Below, piece by piece: positions 21,501 to 29,241 of a DNA stretch of 64,000 nucleotides (position 1 is the stretch's first letter; the number at the start of each line of letters is the position of its first letter). The stretch comes from Pardosa pseudoannulata (lineage: Eukaryota; Arthropoda; Arachnida; Araneae; Lycosidae). The DNA is taken from assembly GCA_032207245.1 (NCBI GenBank), contig CM063503.1, positions 109,561,354 to 109,625,353 of the forward strand, given 5' to 3'. The notes below the pieces were generated by a model. The model had not been told where the DNA came from. It saw only the letters and a list, made by a program, of their open reading frames with translations, and searched no databases. Position numbers and translations under genes: made by a program.

Positions 21501-22182
21501 CACTGCCGAACTTATTGCAGTATATAATGCCCTGAATTTCATATCTAATAGCAATAAGAAAAATTTTGTAATTTATACGGACTCATTAAGCGTAATGGAT
21601 AGCCTCAGTTCCGGTGTCATAACGAACAACTATATTTATAGGACCCTTATTCTGTACCAGCTGCTTATCCGTCGTGGTTTCCATATCCTCTTTTGTTGGG
21701 TGCCTAGCCATGCAGGTATTGCGGGGAATGAAAAGGCTGATGCTGTCGCTAAGACTGCTACCAATCACTATAACGTCCCCCTCCCTTATACAGATATAAA
21801 AAATGCGATTAACATTATTTTTCGAAATAGTTGGACTGACGACTGGAATAAAGAAACACAGAATAAACTCCATAATATTAAACCTAACGTCACCAATTGG
21901 GCTTTGATTTCTGGTCGAAAACGCAATGTTCTTTTGACAAGACTACGTATTGGTCACACTAGACTCACCCACTCACATTTGCTTTTGGGGGAACCTCCTC
22001 CTCGTTGTCCAAGCTGCGACTGTCAGCTCACAGTCCATCATTTTTTAACCTCTTGCACTCGCTTCACTCGTTTTTATCGCATGTATTTTGGTAATGCCAA
22101 TATAAATGATCTTCTGGGTGAATCCCCACATCCTGCTCTTTTCGACTTTCTCAAGCGGATTGGATTTTATTCCTCATTATAA
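18511..22182 (+). CDS. LINE E ORF2: endonuclease / reverse transcriptase / RNase H
   Basis: Intact 1223-aa polyprotein from ATG 18511 (MAVISWNCHGVRNK); a longer reading from a TTG at 18502 is unnecessary. AP-type endonuclease: NCHG, QETYL, IIIGDFNAHSPIW, DLAICSP and NSDHFPI, within about 1-215. RT: YRPIALTSC, FFDIEKAYD with D579, VPQGSVLSV, YVDD at 667-670, and FLGVIFDKKL. RNase H: D967 (YTDGSK), E1000 (TAEL), D1024 (YTDSL) and D1077 (GNEKAD), so all four catalytic acids are present. C-terminal knuckle: C1166, C1169, H1177, C1182. It would nick the target, prime reverse transcription and degrade the RNA strand. All catalytic motifs are kept. Confidence 0.96.
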   Translation: MAVISWNCHGVRNKIDDLKTLVFDHDPVCLALQETYLNLNSNLKLYNYKTLRKDYDLGERASGGVALLIKCDTPSMELNLNTNLQAVAARVHLKHLTTICCVYLPPNESVSHNSLNRLIYQLPPPFIIIGDFNAHSPIWGSTDLNNRGELIENLINDFSLCILNNGDNTYFHTPTQTFHAIDLAICSPSIFPFYHFWVSDNLYNSDHFPIFLSPRYSTTDDSTSVNRYIYDKADWNTFTFLANITENMIDGDINKVVDTVTFTILQAADASIPLSSNRPLKNRKPWWNEECRKAKKSQQKAWGIFRRYPNTENLLKFQKAKAQARKVRRRCQRDSWQRFVSSINSNISSKQLWTKARRAMGIYYNSNPVSCLIHNGQPISNIKDIANTIASSFASASNSTSYSREFLRHKIIAEKQSLNFTTVSNLPYNCPFTELEFLNSLKHPKNSSPGPDNITYQMLKHLAHSSLLNLLRLYNRIWTEHTFPIQWQSAIIIPIPKAGKNTSNPINYRPIALTSCLCKIFERMINSRLVYVLETNNCLPPFQSGFRKGRSTIDNILYLETQVRNAFVKRSHLVSIFFDIEKAYDRTWRYGILYDLYELGFRGNLPIFIKNFLSHREFRVRIKNTFSDVFIQEEGVPQGSVLSVTLFSIKINQVLLQLPPSISATLYVDDLQISCSGQDMRYIERQLQGAIRNITKWTNLNGFKISNEKTSCVHFCRKRGTHPDPEIYLGSTKINVTDSAKFLGVIFDKKLFFAQHVSFIRKKCEKTLNLLKVLANTSWGADRCSMLRIYRSIIRSKIDYACSVYGSARPSVLRKLDTVHHSALRICSGAFRTSPVQSLYVDCYEPSLNHIRSRISLMTFYRILSHPSHPIKNILLNRHHDHFYSSRPSFIPPFGLRMRRILENSLLKDKEVSTYPYFKIPPWKEIKISYLNPFKGYTKNVTDPDIYKQLFHSHRDGYISYNEIYTDGSKSENYVGFGVVCDNTVLSYCLPSYCSIYTAELIAVYNALNFISNSNKKNFVIYTDSLSVMDSLSSGVITNNYIYRTLILYQLLIRRGFHILFCWVPSHAGIAGNEKADAVAKTATNHYNVPLPYTDIKNAINIIFRNSWTDDWNKETQNKLHNIKPNVTNWALISGRKRNVLLTRLRIGHTRLTHSHLLLGEPPPRCPSCDCQLTVHHFLTSCTRFTRFYRMYFGNANINDLLGESPHPALFDFLKRIGFYSSL

Positions 22183-22339
22183 TGGTTTCATTTCATCACC
22201 ATATTTCTCATCCCATAGCCATGTTCTGTTTTTAATGTTTGGACAATTTTACTCTAGTCTATTTTATTTGTACTCTTTTAATTTATACTTTTAGTCTATT
22301 GTTGTGAGTTCTAATGTGTTGCTGCTACTTAACTTTTGT

Positions 22340-22402
22340 CTGGCGCATCTTGTCTTCTTTGGACCTTGCACCATTAAACCTCAACCAACCAACCAACCAA
22401 CC
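22340..22402 (+). promoter_or_regulatory. 3' hairpin and (AACC)n tail of LINE E
   Basis: TGGCGC 22340-22345 faces GCACCA 22368-22373 (one mismatch), with an inner GTCT/GGAC pairing. ATTAAACC and five CCAA units follow. The outer stem differs from A and D (TGGCAC/GTGCCA), so each subfamily may have its own RT recognition signal (inference). Confidence 0.65.
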
Positions 22403-22406
22403 TGAC

Positions 22407-22443
22407 TAAACGGTTATTTATTCATCGTCCATCATGCATTCCA
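22407..22443 (+). repeat. 37-bp target-site duplication, right copy (element E)
   Basis: Identical to 16680-16716. From here the ORF2 of element B continues. Confidence 0.9.
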
Positions 22444-23450
22444 TCGTTTCATTATAGAATCAAAGACCTTTTGTCACGGTGAATTTTAACTTAGACACTG
22501 TAAATATTTTATCAGTTGATTTTAATCATCCTCCTTGGAACGATTCTGCTTTTAACTTCCTTAATCCTTTCGTTTATCTTGACAAGGCTTCTACAGCTGA
22601 CATAGTTTTTCAACAAATTTTTAATTATCATAGGCAATTTTATTCTAACTATACTCCTGTTTTTACTGACGGATCCAAATCGGACGACTTCGTTGGGTGC
22701 GCTTTTACTATTGGTGACGTTTCTACCAGTTACTCCCTGCATCCGGCTGTTTCAATTTTCACCGCGGAACTTTTAGGTATCTTTAAGGCTTTAGAAGAGT
22801 TGCCCAACCGCAAGGAAAAAGATTTTATTGTTTACTCAGATTCATTGAGTGTTCTCCATGCTCTTGCTCATCCTCATACTCATAGTCATCCTCTCACTCT
22901 CAATATTTTAAATTCGATAAATGATTTAATGTCATCGGGAATCGATGTTCAATTTAGTTGGGTCCCGGCTCACGTGGGTATAAAGGGCAATGAACTTGCA
23001 GATAAAGCTGCAAAATCCGCTAAAACTTATCTCGAAGTTCAATTGCCATACTGTGATATCAAAAATTTTGTGACTCAGATGGTTCAAAAAGAATGGCAAC
23101 GTTGTTGGGATGAACAAACTCTGAATAAACTTCAAGCTATTAAAACTCGTATCACTATGTGGCCTTCGATTCCTTCACGCCGGAAAGATGTGATTGTAAC
23201 TCGTCTCCGAATAGGACATACTCGTCTCACTCACCGTCATTTACTCGTAGGTGAACCTGCTCCCACTTGCCTTCACTGCAAGGTTGCTGTCACCGTGAAG
23301 CACATTCTTTTAGACTGTCCTATTTATAACAATGTTAGACTTTTATACTTCCATTCTCACAACATTCCATTACCCGCCTTACTTAATGCTAACCCTCATC
23401 AAAACCTTTTTCGGTTTTTGAAGCATATCGGCTTTTATCAACTTATTTAA
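22444..23450 (+). pseudogene. LINE B ORF2, RNase H and C-terminal part
   Basis: Continuation of B after E. From about 22479 the frame is open for 323 codons: DFNHPPWNDSAFNFLNPF, then FTDGSKSDDFVGCAF, FTAELLGIF, YSDSLSV and WVPAHVGIKGNELADKAAKS. The linker QKEWQRCWDEQTLNKLQAIK and the knuckle region RLRIGHTRLTHRHLLVGEPA plus CLHCKVAVTVKHILLDC follow. It ends at HIGFYQLI and a stop. All four RNase H acids are present. B is dead because of upstream lesions and the insertion. Confidence 0.9.
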
Positions 23451-23689
23451 TTCTTCACTCCTTTTTATTTGACTTTTTTTTATATGCAGCTTTTCTTTAC
23501 CCATGTTTGTCGTTTAATTTCACCACTTTTATACGTTTTTATAAGATATTGTGTACCACTTTGTCTTCTTTTACTTTTGTTTTATTTTCTCTACAGCCTT
23601 TTTCCATGTATGATCTCTTAACATGTGTTTTACAATATGTCCATGTTGGATACAGTGCCATAAACATCAAAAAACCAACCAACCAACCT
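23451..23689 (+). other. 3' UTR and tail of LINE B
   Basis: T-rich 3' UTR ending with ACAATATGTCCATGTTGGAT..CAGTGCCATAAAC and an (AACC)n tail at 23672-23689. The outer hairpin strand TGGCAC is decayed to TTTTAC here, so the terminal fold is damaged. Confidence 0.75.
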
Positions 23690-23982
23690 GAAAATTTTTT
23701 TTCGTTTTCTAAGCAATTGTATTTTATTCACTTATTTTATTTTGACCCCTTTTTACATATTCTCTAACTTTTCTTCTTATTATACACCTTTGCTGTGATG
23801 TACTCCATTTTTTATAAGCTTCTTTTAAGCTTGTGTTGTTCAATTCTTCTTGTCTTTTTACTGATGGTTTATATTCTACAATAGATTTTACAATGTATGA
23901 GTTTTATATTATTTACCCTTTGTTTGGCACAATGTCCCTGGCGGATTCAGTGCCATAAAGCCTCATAAAACCAACCAGCCAA
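23690..23982 (+). mobile_element. 3'-UTR-only LINE fragment
   Basis: A short copy chained to the tail of B. It consists only of T-rich 3' UTR, the terminal hairpin (TGGCAC near 23926, GTCC..GGAT inner pair, GTGCCA) and an ACCAACCAGCC tail. It is an extreme 5' truncation or the end of the copy interrupted at 11970; I cannot tell which. Confidence 0.7.
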
Positions 23983-24079
23983 AGATTTACTTGTATAATA
24001 TAAACTACAGCTTATACAGTAGAAAACTTACAAGAATTATCTAAAATGCTTAAGTTCATTCTGTAAGATAGATATAAAA
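23983..24079 (+). other. Short unassigned AT-rich segment
   Basis: About 100 bp between two LINE fragments without clear similarity to the LINE consensus. It could be original host DNA or a decayed piece. Confidence 0.4.
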
Positions 24080-24535
24080 ATGCGACTAACCTTATAGTTC
24101 GAAATAATTGGACTGACGACTGGAATAAAGAAACGCGGAATGAACTCCATAATATTAAACCTAACATCACCACATGGCTTTGATTCCTGGTCGAAAACGT
24201 AATGTTCTGTTGACAAGACTTCGTATTGGTCACTTTAGACTCACCCACTCAGTAGCTTTTGGGGAACCTCCTCCTACTTGTCCCACGCTCAGACTGCCAG
24301 CTCACAGTCCATCATTTTTTCCGCTTGCACTCGTTTTACTCATTTTTATAATGTATTTTTAGTAATACCAATTTAAGTTTAAATCACCTTTTAGGTGAAT
24401 GCCCTCATTTTTGCTTTGACTTTCTCAAACGTATTGGTTTTTTATTCCTCTTTATAATGGTTTCACTTAATTCCCATTTTTCAATTCACTTTTCATGTTC
24501 TATAGTGTTTTGAATTTTAACTCTGTTAAACATTA
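24080..24535 (+). mobile_element. 5'-truncated LINE fragment of subfamily E
   Basis: Similar to 21800-22260 of element E. It reads, with frameshifts, ATNLIVRNNWTDDWNKETRNELHNIKP, then ALIPGRKRNVLLTRLRIGHFRLTHS, GEPPPTCP, a Cys/His remnant and FDFLKRIGF. The insertion of C at about 24536 removed its 3' end. Non-functional. Confidence 0.82.
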
Positions 24536-25314
24536 CCCCCAGAGGGGTTTCACTTTCTTTATGTGAACACGGGCTTCACGACCCCGAGGTTCCCCAGTGT
24601 CTTTTTTTTTCTCCCTCCGTGGGGCTTGCTACCTTTTGGCGAGCATGGGTGTCGCGTCCCCAGAGTCCCATAGCGCTCCTTCTCTTTTTCCCCTCTCCCT
24701 TCGTTAATATTTGCCCTTTATTTCCTTTTTACTACAAACTGTTTTCCTTTTTTAACGTATGTGTTTTTTTTTTTGTTTGTCTGCTTCCTTTTTTTTTACA
24801 AAAAGAAATAAAATTTAAAAAAAATTAAAAAAAAATAAAAAAAAAAATTAAAAAAAAAAAAATGTGCTATCTGTCCTTCTAACCTGGCGGCGTATCAACA
24901 CCGATCTGGTGTTTTTTGACTTGTCCACTTTATGGGTCCTAGTACCACTCTTCGGCCTCTGCCGTGAGGTACACCGTTTGGGCTAGGGAACGGATTCATG
25001 TGGACTTGGGGGGAAACGCCGGAGGAGTCGCGTGCTTCGTCAGGAATGGCTTTAAGAACCGTTCTGCCTAAAACGGTCCCAGAGGTTGTGTCCCTTGGTG
25101 CGTTTGTCTGGTCGGCGGGGACTCCGCTCATAATGTGAAATCCTCCTCTAGCTTCTGCTGTGGACCGTGCACCTGGTGCACGTTATGAGGGACTTCCTGT
25201 TGCTCAGTTCGCGAAGACACCGTAGATTACACTTTACGCGTTAGAAAAGTGTGGGGAAGCGAGGTCTGGCGGGGGCCTCGTGGAACTGGAAGTAATCCGT
25301 GGTTTATTAAAATT

Positions 25315-26662
25315 ATGGAGCAAGCTAATGAGAATTCGTTTTTGCCTACGGGCGCTAGTTCTCGACTTGCTTCATCTGCTGTTTTTCCGTCTAAAGGTAT
25401 TTCCTGGGCGGAAGAAATGGAAAAAAAAAACACGATTGTGCATCAAATAATAACGAACGTTTTTTTATAATTAAAGCAAAACAAGAGTCTCTAGAAAAAG
25501 TTTCACCCTTTCTGATCCAAAAAACTGTAAGTTCTATGGTTGGCAGTGTAAAATCCATCAAGAAACTCCGTTCAGGCGACCTCCTCATTGAAGTCGCAAA
25601 TAGCACACAGGCTAAAAATATAAGAAAACTGTCCCATTTTCAAAACATTCCCGTCAGTGTCTCAGCTCATACGACTTTAAATTTTTCCCGTGGTGTCATA
25701 TCTGAATTTGATCTCCTGCACACATCTGAAGAAGAAATAGTAGATAATCTGAAAAGCCAAAATGTCTGCGCTGCCCGTCGAATAACCATTCGTCGAAACG
25801 AAACTACTATTCCTACCAAACATATAATAATAACATTTCAGACTCCTACACTACCCAAATACATCACTGCTGGATACTTGAATTGCTCTGTTCGCCCTTA
25901 TATCCCTAACCCGCTCCGTTGTTTCAAATGCCAAAGATTCGGCCATTCCCAAACCGCTTGCCGTGGTTCTCAAACTTGCGCTAAATGTTCCACTGTCGGC
26001 CACGAGAGTGAGGTTTGCTCGGGCATTACAAAATGCATTAATTGTCAAGGAGATCACCCTGCCTTTTCCCGTTCATGCCCTAAATGGATCGCGGAAAAAG
26101 AAATCCAGACCTTGAGGGTAACCCAGAATATAGTTACATTGAAGCTCGAAAACAACTAAATTCCCGTACTCCCAAAGTTGGAGTATCATATGCTGATACG
26201 ACCGCTTTTCGTAAGCCCACAAAATCCATAGCCACCCAAACCGAAAATCCTATTTTCTATGCTCGTTCTACACCTAATACCCAGACTGTACAAGAAACGA
26301 ACACCATTACTCAGAAAGCTGTAAATATTCCGTTACCTCCTCGAGAGTCACTACCCGAGAGCCGTTCCCAAAATATAAACATTAAAAAACCGAATAAAAA
26401 AAATAAATCGGATAACAGTAATAGCCGAAATAAAAAAATACCTCCTGCTTCGAAAGTCCCTGCCACTAAAAGCTCTACTATAAAACGCAATACATCTTCA
26501 AAACCTTCTAAATCTGTTTTCAAAGAAGATTTCCTAAAAAATTCTGCTTCTGTACATAAAGACAATTGTGAAACTGAAGATGCGATAAAAGGTTATGTCT
26601 CCACCGGCGAAGAAATGTCGACGGATGGGTCAGAGACGGACCACTCTTCTGTTTTTATATAA
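25315..26662 (+). pseudogene. LINE C ORF1 (gag-like), two frameshifts
   Basis: The start is ATG 25315 (MEQANENSFLPTGASS). A run of ten A at 25421-25430 shifts the frame. The next frame reads ERFFIIKAKQE and GDLLIEVANS, RRITIRRNET..TKHIIITF and the knuckles CFKCQRFGHSQTAC, CAKCSTVGHESEVC and CINCQGDHPAFSRSC. A second 1-nt shift lies near 26133. Then come SRTPKVGVSYA, KSIATQTEN, a Lys/Asn-rich stretch and an acidic end (YVSTGEEMSTDGSETD). The homopolymer lesion may be a sequencing error; the second is less clear. Confidence 0.86.
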
Positions 26663-26703
26663 TTTTTTCTTTTTTGTGTTTTGGCCGCCCTCTTGTTTTA
26701 ATT

Positions 26704-27401
26704 ATGGCGGTAATTTCCTGGAACTGTCATGGTTTTAAAACTCACGTTTCCGACCTTCGTGACCTGATCAATAATTTTCATCCTGTGTGTATCGCTCTCC
26801 AGGAAACTTACCTTGACGAGAATAAAGTTGCCAAGCTCCGGCGTTACAGCACTATTAGGAAAGACTATACAGGTGGTGTAAATGTTTCTGGTGGTGTCGC
26901 CCTTCTCACCTCGCATGACTATCCCTCATCTCCCATTTCTCTTAAAACACATCTACAAGCTGTTGCTGCGAGAATTCATATTAACTGTCTGATTACTGTT
27001 TGCAGCCTTTATCTCCCTCCGAAAACCTCTGTTGACCAGATTTCTTTAAATAATCTTGTTTGTGAACTTCCTCCCCCTTTTATAATTTTAGGTGATCTCA
27101 ACGGCCATAACCCGCTGTGGGGAAGCCCTAATATAAATCGCCGTGGAAAACAAATTGAAAGACTTATTTCTGACTACAACCTTTGTTTATTTAATAGTGA
27201 CCAGAACACTTACTTCCATTTTCCTACTCAAACTTACCATGCACTTGATCTCGCTATTTGTTCACCCTCTCTCTTTCCTTTGTTTAACTTTAATGTCGAT
27301 AATGACCTCCATAATAGTGACCATTTTCCCATCATCTTAAGCACACCACTCACACCACTACCATTCAAAGTTTCCGGTAATAATTGATAAAGCCAATCCT
27401 G
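26704..27401 (+). pseudogene. LINE C ORF2, endonuclease part
   Basis: ATG 26704 (MAVISWNCHGFKTH) opens an intact endonuclease domain: QETYL, IILGDLNGHNPLWG (Leu where relatives have Phe), DLAICSP and NSDHFPI. The frame is lost around 27365-27385, where the insertion of D begins and the sequence looks blended. The RT part is at 33139-34805. Confidence 0.87.
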
Positions 27402-27941
27402 AGGTAACCCCAGCGATCTTTTATCTTTTTTCTATGATGCCTCTACCTTGTCTCCTACTTTATCCTGTTTACTCTGTAACGAACATCATTTTACGCTCGC
27501 GGATAATGCTTTTCCTAGATCTTCTGGATGCGTTTGCCTGAACATAGCCTCTCGCGAATGTTAAGACTGCCGCGTTGTTTGCCGTGTGGTGCACCGTCGC
27601 CGTCCCCCGGAAATGAGGATCTGGTAAAGAGGGACTTCCCGTGGGGGAAATCATCTTTTATGGAATTTCATTTTGGCGGAGTTTCCAACACGTTGCTTTG
27701 GCCTCGGCTTCGTGTAAACGGGAGGTACATACTGGTCCACATGTATCAATCGGCTGGTCGGTTTTCGGCTTGGACTAAGTGAGCGGCGTACTTTCTGGGT
27801 CATTGCGTTAAGGGTGGTAGTGGCTTCAGAAGTACCTGTGAACGTATAGATCCCGGTTAGCACTGGTGCAGGTTTCTGCATCCCCTTGTTGGGCTCCGTG
27901 GTGGGTGGTGCCGCCGGGGTCCGAACTTTATATTCTATATC
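27402..27941 (+). promoter_or_regulatory. 5' UTR of LINE D, blended with target sequence to ~27605
   Basis: From about 27610 on it matches the 5' UTR of A closely. Before that, LINE blocks alternate with blocks that match element C sequence right of the insertion: 27473-27530 against 33250-33306, and 27560-27605 against about 33339-33400, in the same order and at nearly constant distance. This is not a normal 5' UTR. Confidence 0.75.
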
Positions 27942-29207
27942 ATGGCTTCTTTTCCCCCCCCTCAATACTCTCAAGGAGAGCAACAATGTGTCAATGTAAT
28001 AAATAAAAACACACGTTTCTTTATTGTAAAAAAATTATCAAATGACAGTTTCAAGCTAGTATCACCTTTCGTCATACACAAAACCATAAAATCTGCTGTT
28101 GGTGATGTAGAATCAGTTAAAAAACTTAATTCAGGAGATCTTTTAATAAAAGTTTCAAATTCATCTCAGGCTCAAATTCTCGGATCCCTTTCTACTTTAG
28201 GCTTATTCTCAGTTATAGTTTTACCTCACAATAGTTTGAATAATTCAAAAGGCGTAATATCTGAACCCGAACTCTACACTACATCTGAGGAGGAAATTTT
28301 AGAGAATCTCAAGGATCAAGGTGTAACTCATGTAAGACGCATCACGCTTCGTCGTGGTGGGGATACAATAAAAACTAAACACATAATACTTACCTTCAAT
28401 AGCCCAAATCTTCCACCATATATTACTGCAGCTTACCTCCGTTGTCCAGTACGCCCTTATATCCCAAATCCATTACGCTGTTTTCAGTGCCAGCGGTTTG
28501 GCCATTCAAAGCTATCATGTCGTGGGGCTGCTGCCTGCGCCCGTTGTGCAGAAGTCGGTCACGATTGTGTGAATTGTCAAAAGCCCCCGTTGTGCGTGAA
28601 CTGCAAAGGAGCACATCCATCTTTCTCCCGCTCTTGCCCTTCTTGGCAAATGGAGAAAGAAATCCAAAGTTTGAAAATAAAAAATAATATATCTTATCCC
28701 GAGGCCCGTAAATTGATTCTATCTCGTACACCTAAACCTGGTATTTCATATTCAGCAGCTTTAAATCCAAAGACCGTTAAATCCATCGCCGTACAAACCG
28801 AATTTTCTCAATCCGCTATTCTCAATAGAATCGAAAAAGAAAACAAAGCTACAACACTTACCACTAGCCCGAGCATCACAAAACAAGTATCTCCGCAAAA
28901 AAATACAAACTCTCCTACTATAAAAAAAGACTCAAATTCCGCAAGTAAAATTACTAAAAGCAATAAACAAAATGCAAAAAGGCGATTAAAACCTATACCA
29001 CCAAATCATCCACTGCGCCAGAAGCTTCCACCTCCCGCAATAAAAATAAAGACGAAAATGAAACATACTGATTTTTTAAAAAATGATAAAAGTAAAAGTG
29101 AAGTAGTTTTCGATGATGAGCCCATCAAAATGTATGTTTCCCCCGAGGATATGTCAGCTGAATCATCATCTGGATCTGAGACGGATTCTCCTACCTCCGT
29201 CCCTTAG
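27942..29207 (+). CDS. LINE D ORF1: gag-like RNA-binding protein
   Basis: Intact 421-aa ORF (MASFPPPQYSQGEQQ), very similar to ORF1 of A along its whole length. RRM-like region, RRITLRRGGDTIKTKHIILTF, then three knuckles CFQCQRFGHSKLSC, CARCAEVGHDCVNC and CVNCKGAHPSFSRSC. SRTPKPGISYS, KSIAVQTEF and a basic stretch follow. The acidic Ser-rich tail has KMYVSPEDMSAESSSGSE. It ends 34 nt before the ORF2 ATG. Likely role: RNA binding and RNP assembly. Confidence 0.94.
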   Translation: MASFPPPQYSQGEQQCVNVINKNTRFFIVKKLSNDSFKLVSPFVIHKTIKSAVGDVESVKKLNSGDLLIKVSNSSQAQILGSLSTLGLFSVIVLPHNSLNNSKGVISEPELYTTSEEEILENLKDQGVTHVRRITLRRGGDTIKTKHIILTFNSPNLPPYITAAYLRCPVRPYIPNPLRCFQCQRFGHSKLSCRGAAACARCAEVGHDCVNCQKPPLCVNCKGAHPSFSRSCPSWQMEKEIQSLKIKNNISYPEARKLILSRTPKPGISYSAALNPKTVKSIAVQTEFSQSAILNRIEKENKATTLTTSPSITKQVSPQKNTNSPTIKKDSNSASKITKSNKQNAKRRLKPIPPNHPLRQKLPPPAIKIKTKMKHTDFLKNDKSKSEVVFDDEPIKMYVSPEDMSAESSSGSETDSPTSVP

Positions 29208-29241
29208 GCCCCGTTTTTTAATCTTTCCTTTATAGTTCATA

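Larger units (their letters stand above)
16717..22406 (+). mobile_element. LINE element E, full length, both ORFs open
   Basis: About 5.69 kb: 5' UTR 16717-17284, ORF1 17285-18511, ORF2 18511-22182, 3' UTR with hairpin (22340-22373) and (AACC)n tail near 22384-22402. It is inserted in element B with a 37-bp target-site duplication. It is a third subfamily, with diverged ORF1 and ORF2 and a 3' hairpin starting TGGCGC. The open ORFs and matching flanks indicate the youngest and most likely active copy in the window. A 3' fragment of the same subfamily lies at 24080-24535. Confidence 0.93.
24536..27401 (+). mobile_element. LINE element C, 5' part (split by element D)
   Basis: Same 5' UTR type as B: CCCCCAGAGGGG start, three-stem motif (24544-24595), degenerate second unit near 24640-24670, A-rich tract 24793-24862, and a second GC-rich module to 25314. 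ORF1 and the start of ORF2 follow. It is inserted in the 3' region of a subfamily-E fragment. It continues after D at 33118 and is lost in the gap at 34806. Confidence 0.87.
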
